64,000 nt of DNA, taken from contig JAGTWJ010000001.1 in the NCBI GenBank assembly GCA_020064725.1, forward strand, positions 5,642,001 to 5,706,000. The letters run 5' to 3'. The position numbers and the translations under genes were made by a program. The first letter of the stretch is position 1. Every line of letters starts with the position of its first letter. Shown here piece by piece: positions 34,169 through 46,400 of this stretch. The stretch is from Drechslerella dactyloides (lineage: Eukaryota; Ascomycota; Orbiliomycetes; Orbiliales; Orbiliaceae). The notes under the pieces are model-generated. The model had not been told where the DNA came from. It did not search any database and saw only the letters and a program-made list of their open reading frames with translations.

Positions 34169-34177
34169 CTTTTTATA
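34169..34177 (-). promoter_or_regulatory. TATA box of the xylanase gene
   Basis: TATAAAAAG on the minus strand lies about 150 nt before the ATG. A second TATATA at 34057-34063 is too close to the ATG to be the likely one. Confidence 0.5.
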
Positions 34178-36451
34178 CACTCACGGGCCCTTCTATACGC
34201 CGTTTGCACAAAGCTTTCGCAAGGCCATCCGCCACTCGAGCTCCACATCATCCTCGTCCTCTACCAGCGTTCAAAGCACCGGATGAACCATTTCTCGGGA
34301 CGCCTCCGTCTAGATTCCGACACGCATGTGCGATGGCGAATCAACGCCGCCACCGCCTCTACGATATGGATATGCCATGGATAGCCTCTGCTCGTTCCGC
34401 TGGGCTAGAAACGGATATTCACATTCTGGATAAATGCAAAAGAATAGTCGAAATAGTCGTGCGCCAAGATTTCAAAACTGTGAGAAACTCGCCTTCAAGG
34501 AGACTGCATGCGATGCCATGGCGCCAAGTCCTTACTTTATATATTTTTTGAGGGTTCAGCTACCGGCTATCGCTGCCATGGCCAGCGGTAAGCAAGCCGA
34601 ATTTCCTAAAATTCAATATAAGCATTCAGGGATGTCCCGAGCCCTTCACGCTTGTATGCTTGGCAGTTACCACGGTTTCACGAGCCAGGCGGATTAACTT
34701 GCTGCCAATATCTAGCTGGCAACCTGATTGATGCAGCTATCTCAACGATGCCAACAGATTTACCTTCTTTGCTATTACGGTTCATCGGTGGTGCCGCATT
34801 GCCCCTCTAACTTCGTTCATTGATAGACCGTTCTGCACGCCAATGAGCTCCAAAAGGATCAGCTTCGAATACTTCGGAAGGCCAGTCTTCGACAATTGAA
34901 TGGATCTTCAAAGTATCGATACAGGAATACCCGTGCATCAAGCTGCAACATATTACTCAAACACACCAAGTTTACGGGGAATATATCTAAAGACCCGATA
35001 AGGCGTCTAGACTTCGATGATGATATGAAGATATCAGTATACTCAGGGACCCCATACTTTAACAATAGAGATATACGGAGCTAGCCCTAGGCGTTCGACA
35101 TGTATCGGATGCAAGGCATCTCGAACCCATACCCAGAATCAAGCCGAAATCGATCCAATAATAAAACAACGGAGCTAAATCTGAGGCAAGGTGAATCCAT
35201 GGGGTAGCGGGGAAGCTACCGGACCCCAGACCGATGCACCGGCTCCGCAATATTCGGCTTAGTTTTAATAATGGAAATATGTACGTGAAAAGGCCCGGAT
35301 TTAGCCAAAATACCCAAAAAATTGACGTTTCCACCACTAAGGCATCCCCCATCAACATCAAAGAGCCGGTAAAATGTCATATGATGATCACCTCGACGAA
35401 CCGACCTTACCAGGTAGGATATATAAGCAGCCGTCCAGTTTCCATTGATATTTTCCCAGGCGGCTAAAAGGGTCACTCCGTTTTTTGGTTCGTCGAAACA
35501 GAGTACCACAGTTGCCAAGATATCCGCGGCAAGGCCTGTATCACACGTGTCCACTATAGCCGGTGACGGGACATGCTAAGGATGTCCAAAGAGGCGGTCT
35601 ATCAACGAAATTACTGGCTAGCGAGAACCGACCCTACACAAAAGATGGGCCATAGGCCCTAGTTTCATACGTACGTATGTACATAAGTGCTGATGTACAT
35701 TTACAAAGAGTACTAGCCATTCATCAGTTAAATTCCATATTAATTAATTGGTATACAAAGCAATCTCAGACAGTTTAGTCATGTTATATATATACGCCCG
35801 AACCTCTTTACGCTTAACTTCCTTTTAGGCTAAACTCACCACAGCACAATTTCGAAACGCTTATATCTCGATTTATATATTCCCGTCGGCCAACTCGGAA
35901 GATACGGTGTTTCGAGCAAATTCCGTAGTGGAGCTTGCTAAGCTCGAATCTGTTCTCGATTCAGCACATGTTCATTACGTCAAGAGCCCGAGTGCTGTCT
36001 CCAGCTGACCCGAATCCGAAGATTCCATCCCGTAACGAGATTGGTGCTGTGACGGCAAGTTCGCTGCACACATTTCGAGGCATGGTGATATTTGCCAGAT
36101 GATCTGCTGTGCATTCGCTATAGTCCGGCGGCTATAGGCACATTCGTTCGTTTCCCCGGATTTCGTCTGACCGAAATTTACCAAGTTTACGGGGTTGTCG
36201 GCTTCGTTCCGGTTCTTACATCACATGCACACCTTGTCGGATGTTGTAATTTTCCAGCTCGGCTTTGTACAACATTGCAGCCTCGCGCTATCAGGCCACG
36301 GAGGGATACAACATTCTCATGTAATACTAGCTGATGAGCTTCCGTTCATAGTCCACTATTGAAAGTATCTGTCCATACAGGAAGCCCGTAGTTACATCTG
36401 TTTTCTCTTTCTCTCCTTCACAATGATACTACAACACAATGGGCACAAACC
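34178..36451. other. Long upstream region of the xylanase gene
   Basis: About 2.3 kb, AT-rich, with no plausible gene. It contains three GGCTAAA motifs, described separately. The distal end is the 3' flank of the 1129-aa gene. Confidence 0.5.
35300..35834. promoter_or_regulatory. Cluster of three GGCTAAA motifs (XlnR/Xyr1-type site) upstream of the xylanase
   Basis: Perfect GGCTAAA at 35300-35306 (minus strand), 35462-35468 (plus) and 35828-35834 (plus). GGCTAAA is the binding sequence described for the xylanolytic activator XlnR of Aspergillus. A related GGCTAGA is nearer, at 34403-34409. The cluster is 1.3-1.8 kb from the xylanase ATG, further than usual, so its function is uncertain. Confidence 0.35.
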
Positions 36452-39400
36452 TTATTCTTCAGAAGGAACGTGAAAGTTCATCACCAGTATCTCTTCGTGG
36501 GTCAGGAACTTCGGACCTCCGTGTCCCATCATTGTCGTCGTTCGTTCTTTAAGTTCCTCCGCCTTTCCCTTCCCGAAGACTGTGTCGGGGTCTTGGTCAG
36601 GGCGCAGGGTTCCCAGGCTCTTGTTATCGTCCGCGCAAACCAGTTCCTGGAGATGAGCCATTCCGTACCAGAGTTGGTCGAAGTTTCTTGGGCCAAAGGG
36701 GTGGAAGTTTAGCCTCTTAGCGGGAACCCCAATATCAACGAACCCGTGAGTATTGAGTCCACGACTTTCATTCAAGCAAAGATAGTTTGGAAGCGTGTAT
36801 TGATACTCAGGCAAAATGCGTGGATCCGGAGAGCCATCGAGAGGAGGGAGTGGGATATCAGGATCTCGAGTCGTTGGGTCAGAGTACTGAACCTGGTTGA
36901 CGCCAGTCTGGTGGACGGTGACGAAGAATGTTGCCTTCGGTTCTTTGTCGTCTTCGCCCAACTTCTGCTCGACGCAACGGAACAAGAGACGTTTTTCGTC
37001 TGTCTGTCTTAGATAAACATCCCATTTCGAATCCTTCAGGTTGTCGCTGCCCAATAGAATCTCGACTTTCGGCCACTCGCTTTGAGGGAGCTCCTCGAAT
37101 GGCTTCCAGTTGAAATATCTTGCATTCTTCCACAAGAACTGCTGAGCGTAGTAGCATCTCTCCCAATAAGGTGCCATATTTTCGGCGTTCGCAAGCATCG
37201 TCGGGAAGGTGATAACATGGTCACCATGATTCGATTTGAGCATAGACCTGAGGAGGCGGAGGAACGGAATCGAGAACGGGAGCCTGAGGATTCCAACATT
37301 CGTACAGAGAACATTGACGAAGTTCGTGCTATCCATTTCCCATGGTGGGCAGCCCCAGACATTCCACGGAATGAATGGGCCGATTGGCCAGAGCAACTTC
37401 TTGTCACGGACAGACAGTTTAACAATCGGCGGGGGAGAAGGGGTACGACGTATGTACCTTTCCTCCTGCACCAATGTAGACCTGAAGGCGTTGGCGCCAT
37501 TCTCGGATTGGCTTTGGCTTTGGAAACTTCGGTTCCTAATATGTCCACGGTTCGTTCCCAAACTGCTTTTTCTTGCATGTCCACCAGCGCCGTTGTTTCT
37601 AGCAAACGACGTGCTAAAACCTGTGTTCGCGATAAACCTATGATTGCGATGAGGGGTCGGTGGTGCGGTTTGAACAGCCTGGTTCTGATGAGGCATCCCA
37701 GTTTGCTGTTGATGATATTGTTGTTGAGGATGTTGGAAGTTGGAATTATAACTTTGAAATGATTGCTGTGTCTGCTGTTGATTGCGATGTACTCCGTATG
37801 GAGCATTGGATTCGAAGCCTCGTCGGACAGGATGCTGATAATTCTGATGGTAATGAGTGGCTTGCAGAGGCGGTTGCATAGGGGCCCTATAACTTCCGTT
37901 TCTCGATTGGTTATAACCATTCGAACCTTGATGTGTCTGCTGTAACGGCCCTAGCGGCTGGAATCCATTGAAAGTTCTTTGCCATTGCTTATTACCTGGA
38001 GGCGGTGTATAAAACTGTTGTGGTGGCTGGGCCCCTTGTTCGATAGGCTTTGTTTGGCTATGTGTAGGGAAAGTTCCAGAGCTCTCAGTTGACCCTCGTT
38101 GGCTGAAGTTACTTCCAGGATACTCAATGGTCTTAGATTTATTGTATCCAATCGAAGTATCCGACGACTGTCTGCTGATCGATGGAATAGACGGAGGTCC
38201 CATCATACCCGGCTCCACCGAAGTGGTTGATTGTCCAGAAAGAATTTTCGTATTCTCTTGAGGGAAAGGTTTTACATTGTCCCGAGGGGAAACCTTTCGT
38301 TGAACAAAGGTTGACATCGAAGTGGCGCTGGAATTCCGTCGTCGCCTTCGCCCTGCCGTATGCCCCTCTGACTGAAGTCGCTGCGCAGGTGGTTTGCTCT
38401 TAGCAGGCCCAGGCTTGCTTTCAACCTTCCCTCGATTGACAGCCTCATCTTTAGAATGTCCCCGTTGCGAGCTGAATTATCGAAAGGTTAGGTCTTTAAT
38501 CCATGAAACTCACGGACAAAACTTCCAGTAAAATAATCGAGATGAAAACGCCCTCAACTTTACCTGGAATTTCCGTTGTCATTGTGCTTGATAGAGTTGA
38601 GAGATCCGGTCTTTGCGTGTCCATGGCCTTTGTTGCCCTTCTTGCCTGCCTTACCAGACTTTTTACCAGGCGCGCCAGGTCCAGGAAACATGAACGAATG
38701 ATTCGAATTGACCGCGGAGACTTCAGGGCGAGGGGGGAGGTCATTTTCAGTCTTACGAAGAAGGGCAGGTTGGCCGTTTCCATTGATGGGGTTCTGAGAA
38801 CGAGGAGGCGGCGGAGGAGATGGCGGGCTTTGCATCATCAACCTGGCGATCAGGCTATCCGTAGCATCCTTGATCTGCGGAAGGGCAGACGTTGGAGAGG
38901 TCCCCGATATTTCAGCTGTCAAAGCAGTGTTTGTCGTCAAAGACAGTTCGGCGGTCTTGGATAGCAGGCCAGCTTCGTCAGAGATCGCAGAATCAGACTG
39001 CAGAGTATCGTCAGTGGTCTTCGGAGCATGCTCTTGTCTTGGAGCTTGGATGATCGTGTCACCGGGGGTTGAAGACATGTCTTCCTGGCGTTCTTCCGTT
39101 AGAGATGGGAGAGACTCTTGTACGTCGTTAGGAAATGTCGGCGTATCGCTCAGCAAAGAATCGCAAGAGTCAGAGTCGTCCCTGATCGGTGTGAGGTGCT
39201 CTACGTTCTCACCAGGGCCAGCCGTTCGGGACATGCAATAGGCTCGCACAATGCCCATGGTCTGCAGGCCTGGGTGCCGGTAGTGGGGGGGTGGGGTGGT
39301 GAAGGCAGTGGGTTGATGGGTGGTAGAAGGAGCTTGGGAGTCCTCATGGGAGGGTGTTGGCTCTGATGCGTGTAGCTGAGGTTGCTCCCCGCTGCTGTCG

Positions 39401-39933
39401 CCCTGGGAGCTATCAGGCACCGCCGTCTTAGCAACATCCGCAAACAGCAGTCCACGATCGGCCAAAACCTCCATGACTGTCTTCCCAGTCCTGTTCTCGC
39501 CTGCTTGAGCCTGTTCCCCATTCGGATCCCGTACATTTGAATCTCCTCGTCGGTGGGTAGCTCTGATAGCTCTTTGCACATCGGCACGGTGATATACGCC
39601 GTTGCCAGATCCTAGAACGGGTGCTGACGCTCTCAAAGGTCTTTGTCCAAAAGGGCTACCTAGACGCAGCATCGATCGCCTCTGTTGGGTGTTCTGAGCA
39701 GATGCAACTGATCCTGTGCCGAGGGGCGCTGTGGCATCGTCGGAACTACGCCTTATACGCAGGGTAGGCAGACTCATGACGTGAAAGGAATCGAGAGATG
39801 AGCTGGGAAGGCTGCTCCTCCGGGCAACGTTCTCGTCGCTAATCGCATATTCTAGCCTCCTGCTTGCTTCGATAGCAAGTTTCACGTCTTCTGGCGTGAG
39901 AATTCTTCGCTGTTGCTGCTGGCCCGGATCCAT
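36452..39933 (-). CDS. Uncharacterised 1129-aa protein, Gln/Ser/Pro-rich with a conserved-looking C-terminal domain
   Basis: Two exons: 39933-38564 and 38471-36452, joined by a 92-bp intron with a CTAAC branch site; both flanking frames are open to the junction and the phase agrees. The N-terminus (MDPGQQQQRRILTPEDVKLAIEASRRLEY) suggests a short helical motif. Residues about 50-800 are low-complexity: Ser/Thr/Pro runs, a lysine/glycine stretch near 430-450 (GKKSGKAGKKGNKG), basic RRRR near 500, and long Gln/His/Asn-rich stretches at about 600-760. From about 808 to the end is a folded-looking domain rich in Trp, Phe and Pro (LLWPIGPFIPWNVWGCPPW; NMAPYWERCYYAQQFLWKNARYF; LNFHPFGPRNFDQLWYGM). 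I do not recognise it. The basic, Gln-rich composition would suit an RNA- or chromatin-associated protein; that is inference. Confidence 0.83.
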
Positions 39934-42900
39934 CCTGGAGACTTTATTCAGAAAGATCTCTGTCGATGCTTCTTTCGTGGAGATCTCGAGCGTTCTCTAG
40001 TCGGTAGGGCGAGGCTCCATGGGCCTCACCCTTTCTCTTCAGCAGATATTCGTCAAATGCAGGCGCGGATACGAAGGATATCGTCTTTGTTAGATACTAA
40101 ATGGCAGAAAGATGGTGGTGATGATGATGTCAAAAGTATGTCGCGATCTTGTGAGTGTCTATACGGTCCGCTCGCCGCGATGATTATTATTCACAAGTTC
40201 AACTCGCAAGCCATGGGAGCTCGTGAACGTAAGTTCTGAGCGTGGAGATTCAGCGTTATGACGTCTAGCAGGTATACGTGATAGCTCCCTCTACGCTCTC
40301 CGGCTGAGCCCTAAAGTAGAGAAATTCTTGAATGACATAAAAGCTATCACTTTGACAGAACTACTGCTAGAGGACTTATATCCGGTATTACCCAGCACTA
40401 ATGAGTCTGGTCGTTTGCATAAGTACAGCGTTGATGCAGCACAGATATCGTTATACCATTTCAGAGTCCCAGATACAAACATACCACCGGGATCACGGAT
40501 ACGCCAGACGGCTCGTGTGCAGTAAGGCTCTCGAGCCTAGGTAAGCAATGCTCTTATATAGCTATGCTTCCCATCCGTCACCGATAGATGGTTCAATAAT
40601 GCACCGGATTCCGTGACATTGTGGTAGGCAATAACTACCATCACCCACCCTCGACGACGCCTCGGTGTCAATTTATTAGAATATATACGACTTTCCATCC
40701 ATCATTACTTTATCATAGTTATAGGGCATGGATTCACCTAACAACGGATGATTGATCTCTCCCAGGCCCTGCCTTCTTCGCAGAGGTCCAGATGTTACCG
40801 GCTAAGCCCCACAATGTATTGGCTCTTTGCAGGGCACAAGTCATTATCTCGTTGGCTAATGCCCCACGATCGCTCGAATACATGATATAGAAGACTGATC
40901 TCACATCGTCTTTTCAAGACGCCATGGATATGAGAAGTCTGTTTCGCAAAAAATAATACACTGAATGAGCCATTGATACTCGCATACTCTACGTACGTCA
41001 ATTGCACTCTCCGCTTAAATCAAGCAGGTGCGTGCAGCAGCCGCACCCGCAGACCGCGTTGCTAGCGAAAAAATGCAACACCGCCAGCCTTTCAACGCAA
41101 ACTCCGGCGGCTGATTTCTTGACCAGGCCCGAACAATGCAAGACGGCAGCATGTAACGTAACAGTGCATCTTGGAATCAAATCTCGGAATTAAAGCCAAG
41201 AGCCGTGCCGTCGGGGCCTGGATCCGCTCCCCGCTCTGACGTCCGCAGGATTCAAATCTCCAAATCGAGGTGCAAAGCGTCTCCGGAACATGCACCTCGA
41301 CAATCCTCTGAACCTCATAGGACGTCGAATCGAAATCTCCCAACTCCCGTCCACGGATTCAAACCCGCATGCACGCCTGTATGCATGCGGCCGCTTTTGT
41401 TGCCTCTAGCCCAGCGAGCAGGGCGCGCACGAACCGCGGCTCAACGGGCTCACCAATCAGCGCGCACGAACCGCGGCTCAACGGGCTCACCAATCAGCGC
41501 GCTTCCGTGCATCCCGTCCCTTGCGAGCGGCACAGCGAGGCCAGGATCCTGCATGCGACGATCAGCCGTGAGAGTGCGCCGCAAATCTAGACTTCCCAAC
41601 CGGGTTGTGCGGGTTTAAGCCTTGGTGAAGCCTCCCGCGACAATGAAAATCCTTCCCACGGCATGGCGGGAAAGAATAGCCTTCGCTAAAGCCATGCTGG
41701 GTTTTGTTCCCGGAGTTGCGAAGGCGATTTTTTCTGAAGGCGAGGCTAAGTTAACGGCCGAGTTGGGATCACTCGGCACAACCGCAGCGATGCGGACGGA
41801 ACGTTGATCGTCCAATATCACATTAGTGTTATGGAAACGGTGAGCTAGCGATGGCTAGCTGTAGGGATCCGGCCTGAATACACGGTGTACAAGCACTGTG
41901 CTCCTCCTCGGGATCCCTGGACGGTACGCGTAATAACGTCGACTTTTAAAGAAGCATACTGAGTGCGAGGGCCGGTCACCGGGAGGGTATCATGCAATTC
42001 TCCCCCGGTTCGATGTGTCGAGACGCCTCGACGGTTATCAAATTTACAGGGAACAGCCTCTCAGACTCGCCCGGGTACTTAATCGTTACTTAATATCAGC
42101 AACTCGACGACTTCAATATATGCATACTATCGTATCTGAAACGGAGCTCCATGTGCAAATCGAGAGGGTCTATGCCTATGTCGGCTCTTCGTCTAATATA
42201 TTTTGATACAGTCTAGACAAGCCTCGAAAAGTCAAATACATCTATTATAAGAAACAATTATAATGAAGAATTTGCTCACTAAAGGACCGTGTACCGATAC
42301 TTGATATTAGCTACTCTCTAATAGGATTTGAGGTTTAGTAACTGAAATAGCTTCTCGTCCTTCGGTCTCGCCACTATAGCATATAGAATATTCTTATAAT
42401 CAACATGGATCTCGGCACCAAACTTGCTGCACGAGTGGGTCCCTTAAGCCTTCACCGCAATGAATCAAGCCCAGAATACCGGCTAGCGGGTAAAGTGTAA
42501 GGCCTTCTGTGACTGCTGTCAATCAACTGTTAGTTACGAAAGAAAAAATCGGTGGTGTCAAATAACATCGTCCTCACCAAGCCACAGAGACGCCCCAACA
42601 ACCCCCATGAACCCAGCAGCCCGGATGAAGGGAGAGGTTCCGATGGACCCAAGCGCACGCTCTTACCCCTGCGCCGCCACTGCATCGTTGCGAGGCTAGG
42701 CTAATGTCAGTTGGCTGCCCGAGTTCGCCTCCACCCATTTGGACTCGTTAAGCGATTTCACATCTTCTCAAACTGCAGGAGGCCATGGCCATGGCTAGCC
42801 CGCCTTAGGGCCGCATTACAGCAATATTAATCTCAGAAGCCTTGTCTGTCACATCGCACATGCAGACTTTTCGGATGGATTTGGCATATTCAATTATGAG

Positions 42901-43059
42901 CACAATTTTTGCCTCGCGGCCGGGAGCTGGCTCGCGGGGGTCGAACGATCGAGGCCGGACTCACGCTCGGGGTCTCTGGGCATTTTGGGATCTTGAATGA
43001 GGCGGGATTTATCCAGTTGCAGAACTCGGAATTCGGAATTTGTGGGCTGAAACGGTCTG
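39934..43059. other. Gene-poor region upstream of the 1129-aa gene
   Basis: About 3.1 kb. The first few hundred bases are the promoter of the 1129-aa gene. 41.0-41.8 kb is locally G/C-rich and contains a tandem repeat listed separately. Short frames such as 41821-41615 (minus) look vaguely protein-like but have no start context, motif or continuation. Confidence 0.45.
41423..41496. repeat. Perfect tandem duplication of a 37-bp unit
   Basis: A unit starting GCGCGCACGAACCGCGGC and ending CACCAATCA occurs twice head to tail with no mismatch, followed by the first six bases of a third copy. Each copy contains a CCAAT sequence. The exact identity implies a recent event. Confidence 0.9.
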
Positions 43060-43299
43060 TGTTGGGGTCTCGTCCCCACAGCACAGTTGCAATAACCTGG
43101 TACAGCGCAGCTGCAGCAGACAGAGGTATTGTCTGAAGAAAGACAGCAGTTCATTTCATCTTGTCATGAAACTGGGCAAAACAAAACAAACTGTGTAATT
43201 GTCAATACAGAGTATTTATAGCCCTCAACAATAATGAAAGCCGTGTGAACTGTGTTGTAGCGTTAAGCTACTCATCTATGTAGACGGTAGTGTGTAACA
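43060..43299 (-). mobile_element. LTR-like sequence next to a tRNA gene
   Basis: Read on the minus strand the segment starts TGTTAC and ends CCAACA, so it has TG...CA ends with a 4-bp inverted repeat. It contains GGCTATAAATACTC, a promoter-like TATA placed as in LTRs. It ends about 80 bp upstream of a tRNA-Ala gene, a usual target zone of Ty-type elements. I find no matching 5-bp target duplication and no second copy in the window, so it may be a decayed solo LTR or coincidence. Confidence 0.3.
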
Positions 43300-43380
43300 T
43301 GAAATATCAGCTTCCCAAATGTTCCGCCAAGTGGCAAATAGCTCATAGGATAAATTTCGAAAGACCACTTCAACGTCGCT

Positions 43381-43474
43381 GGGGAAATGGCGCAGCGGTA
43401 GCGCGTCTGCTTTGCATGGCACCTTGTGTTGTACGAAGTGCAGAAGGTCTGGGGTTCGAGACCCCATTTCTCCA
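43381..43474 (+). tRNA. tRNA-Ala (anticodon UGC) with 22-nt intron
   Basis: Acceptor stem GGGGAAA pairs with TTTCTCC (one G-T pair); discriminator A at 43474. The D arm (GGCGCAGCGGTAGCGC) and B box (GGTTCGAGACC region) are intact. The anticodon stem TCTGC/GCAGA encloses TTTGCA, giving anticodon TGC at positions 34-36. A 22-nt intron (43417-43438) follows position 37, the canonical site. It reads GCA alanine codons. Mature length without CCA is 72 nt. A T8 Pol III terminator follows. Confidence 0.93.
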
Positions 43475-43488
43475 TACGCGTTTCTCTC

Positions 43489-43496
43489 TTTTTTTT
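43489..43496 (+). terminator. RNA polymerase III terminator of tRNA-Ala
   Basis: Run of eight T residues starting 15 bp after the tRNA. Confidence 0.85.
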
Positions 43497-46400
43497 CGCA
43501 TTTTTTTTCTAAATCGCTTGCCCGCGTTCGACGCATTCGCGATCTTCACTCCGCGCAACCAGAATAAGCCATCCGTTTTATTCCGCAGCGCTTAACGGAG
43601 GATTTGAGCGAGTCACTTTTATTTTTTATTTGATGCTCCGCGAGCTCCGCACTTGTAGTTTACGCCATATCAAATTTCCGCAAGACTAAGGTTCCCTCTT
43701 GGCGCGAATTCAGGAAAAACAATGCGATGCCGCCGTCGAATACGCACGCGCAGGCGCTCTTCCGAAATCCTACGATTGCAGCGCACAAAATATCATCGAT
43801 CGTTGTCGGATGCACAATTTGGGACACAGTACTGCTGCAAAGCCTTACCAAAACGGACAAATCCGCAACCTTCATGACTGAGTTCGGAGCGATCCTCATG
43901 GATGCCTGTTCGTCAGCACATATCATGTTATCACCTGATATTTGCATATTGGTGCCGTCTATAGATGTGCATTGCCTCTCGTCAATCACTCTGGAGCTCT
44001 ATCGTATAACATAGTATAGTATGTATTAATACACGAGCGACAGGTATTACATACTAGCTAATCTCGATGCGCAATGCACAAATAGACCCTTGTCGGTTTC
44101 GAATCTAGCTATAGCGGTTCCTGCGCCGCTGCTCAGCTCATCGATATCAAGCCCTTTGCCCCAAGTGGCTGCGAGCTAATCGGGATGGGCTCAGCTCCTA
44201 CTTTTGAGGCGCCTCGTTTTCGTTCGAGGAACTCGAGCTATCGGTCTCGATTTGAGAGTCTGGGGGCTGTGGGGCAATACTGAATAGTTACTAAGTAAAT
44301 CACACCCCAATACCGGTAGTTCGTACAATTAATAATGAACCCTGCTGCAAAAATACACGTACCGAGTGGGGGGAACTAAAGAAAGCTAAACGTGCTAATG
44401 CACCCCAGTCTTTAAAACAGAAGAAAAACTCGTCCGTTCTTGTGTTGTGGGGACGTTGGATATTGGAACTTCATTTTGCATCGCATATATTGCAGCGGTG
44501 CTATAGACTATAGTATGTTATAGACATGCCTTGGTCTGATATAGCACACGGCCGTGGTGCGGTGTGGTGCTGAAACTGGCTGGTTTCCTGTCGGATGGGA
44601 CGCCGGGAAGTGGATCTTGAGAGAGAGCAGTGGCGGCCACGGTGATGGGTGGGTAGCGAGGGTAGCAGACTAGACCAAGCTTGAGAGAGAAAGGAAAGAA
44701 AATTGTGAGCGCATGAGCCGGCCGGCCGGTCTTGCTCTAGTCTGGTCTTTTCGAAATTTCTTTGTGTCTGCCTGCCCGTGCTTTTCACTATCACTGTCAT
44801 GTCACCGGGACTGTAATGTCACTCGGGATCGGCCAGTCAGCCAACCAGTCCGCATGTATGCAGTGTGATGAGGTTTGATGTCTGTGATTCGGGCTGCATT
44901 GCCCTAGTTGGAACATCCTTCGCATCGCGATAATATCATATAGATATCAAATTAAATAACACACGGAGTAATACAGAAATACCGACAGGAATCTTCGAAA
45001 AAAGGAAAGGGCCAAAGAGCGTGTGTCGCGAGAATCCATATGATTCGATTCCGTCCGCGAGAAAAGTAAAACGTAGGCCAATGAGACGGCCATCTGCCAC
45101 AGCCTTCTCATATCAGACAGACATCCAGTTATCATCGATGAGAGATGCACGCTGCACCCCCCTGCGCTATCTCATTGACATCCGGCCATCGTGCTGCACG
45201 CTGTAAAGACGGCTGGCATCGTGCGTCGACCTGCCATCGCTCGCATCCGATTGACCTCTTTCGGCTGCCTGTCAGGTCGCAGGTGGATAGCCATCATATC
45301 GCCTACGCTCTGACACGATCGCTATCCCGTTTTACCGCTGTCTTCGTGCTCGCGCAAGGCCGCCGCGTGTAATGTGAGCAAAGAGGAAGGTGGATGGGGA
45401 AACTAACGGACCTCGAGCGTATACTTTAATTTGACTTTGGGGTTCGATTCAGGTGCGGGCACGCCCGTGTCCCAGGATTCATCTGACCGGACCCGTTTTA
45501 TTGGCTTCTTGGTGTAACTTGATCAACTTAGCTCGCCCTGAACTCACTTCACGGAAAACATGAGGCAGACTACCGGACAGGAAGATGGCATGCGATGCGA
45601 TGCAGCGCACTGGCTAGTGGGGGCGACCATGCCGATACCGTGGGTGGGAACAGCAGGCCCAGGTCGTGGGAGGAGCGGGTGGATTCGAATCTCGGCGACC
45701 AACCCCAAAACCTCGGTCAGACTAATTCCCAAACAGGTAAAATCAATCAGAAAAATACTAATCGCGAACGCAACTCCAACGAACGAAATCCAAAGAAAAG
45801 AAACACGCGACTGCATCCGCCAAGCAATAAACTGCAAACCAAGATGGCTGTTACGCAGCACCTTCGACGTTAGTAGCTGTACTAATCAACAAGCGGGCTG
45901 ATAAAGTTATAACCCTTGACAGGATAATGCGCGACTGACCGCCATCGATATCATAAGCTGCGGGCGACACGGCAATCAGGTTGTCGAATAGGATTCCAGC
46001 ATCGCATCGCATCGCATCAAGAGGGTTCAGCTCGGCACCACGCAACTGCGACCCCTGCCCATAGCTGCAATAGGTTTCAGACATGCAGGTTGGACCCCAT
46101 CGCACATATGCAGTAATATTTTCTACCACTGCAGACGTCTATTCTGGTTTCCAAGTGCAGCCTAGAACTTTAGTTTGAACTTCTCATCCTTGAGCTTTCT
46201 TTCATAACGGAACGTACGAGGGAGGCATAACGTAACCTATCCAGGTTATGTTAGAATTACTGGCCGGATCCCGAGACCATAACCGGATGACCGCTGTGTC
46301 GCCCAGATGCAGGCACATACCGTTTGGTGCCTGCGCCTGTGGCAACGGTACCTACCGCGAACTGACATAAACTTCGCCCAAGCAGGTTTGGTTCGCTCGC

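Noticed and set aside
45590..45700. GGATTCGAATC, a possible tRNA B box
   Set aside because: No matching acceptor stem or D arm at the needed distance on either side.
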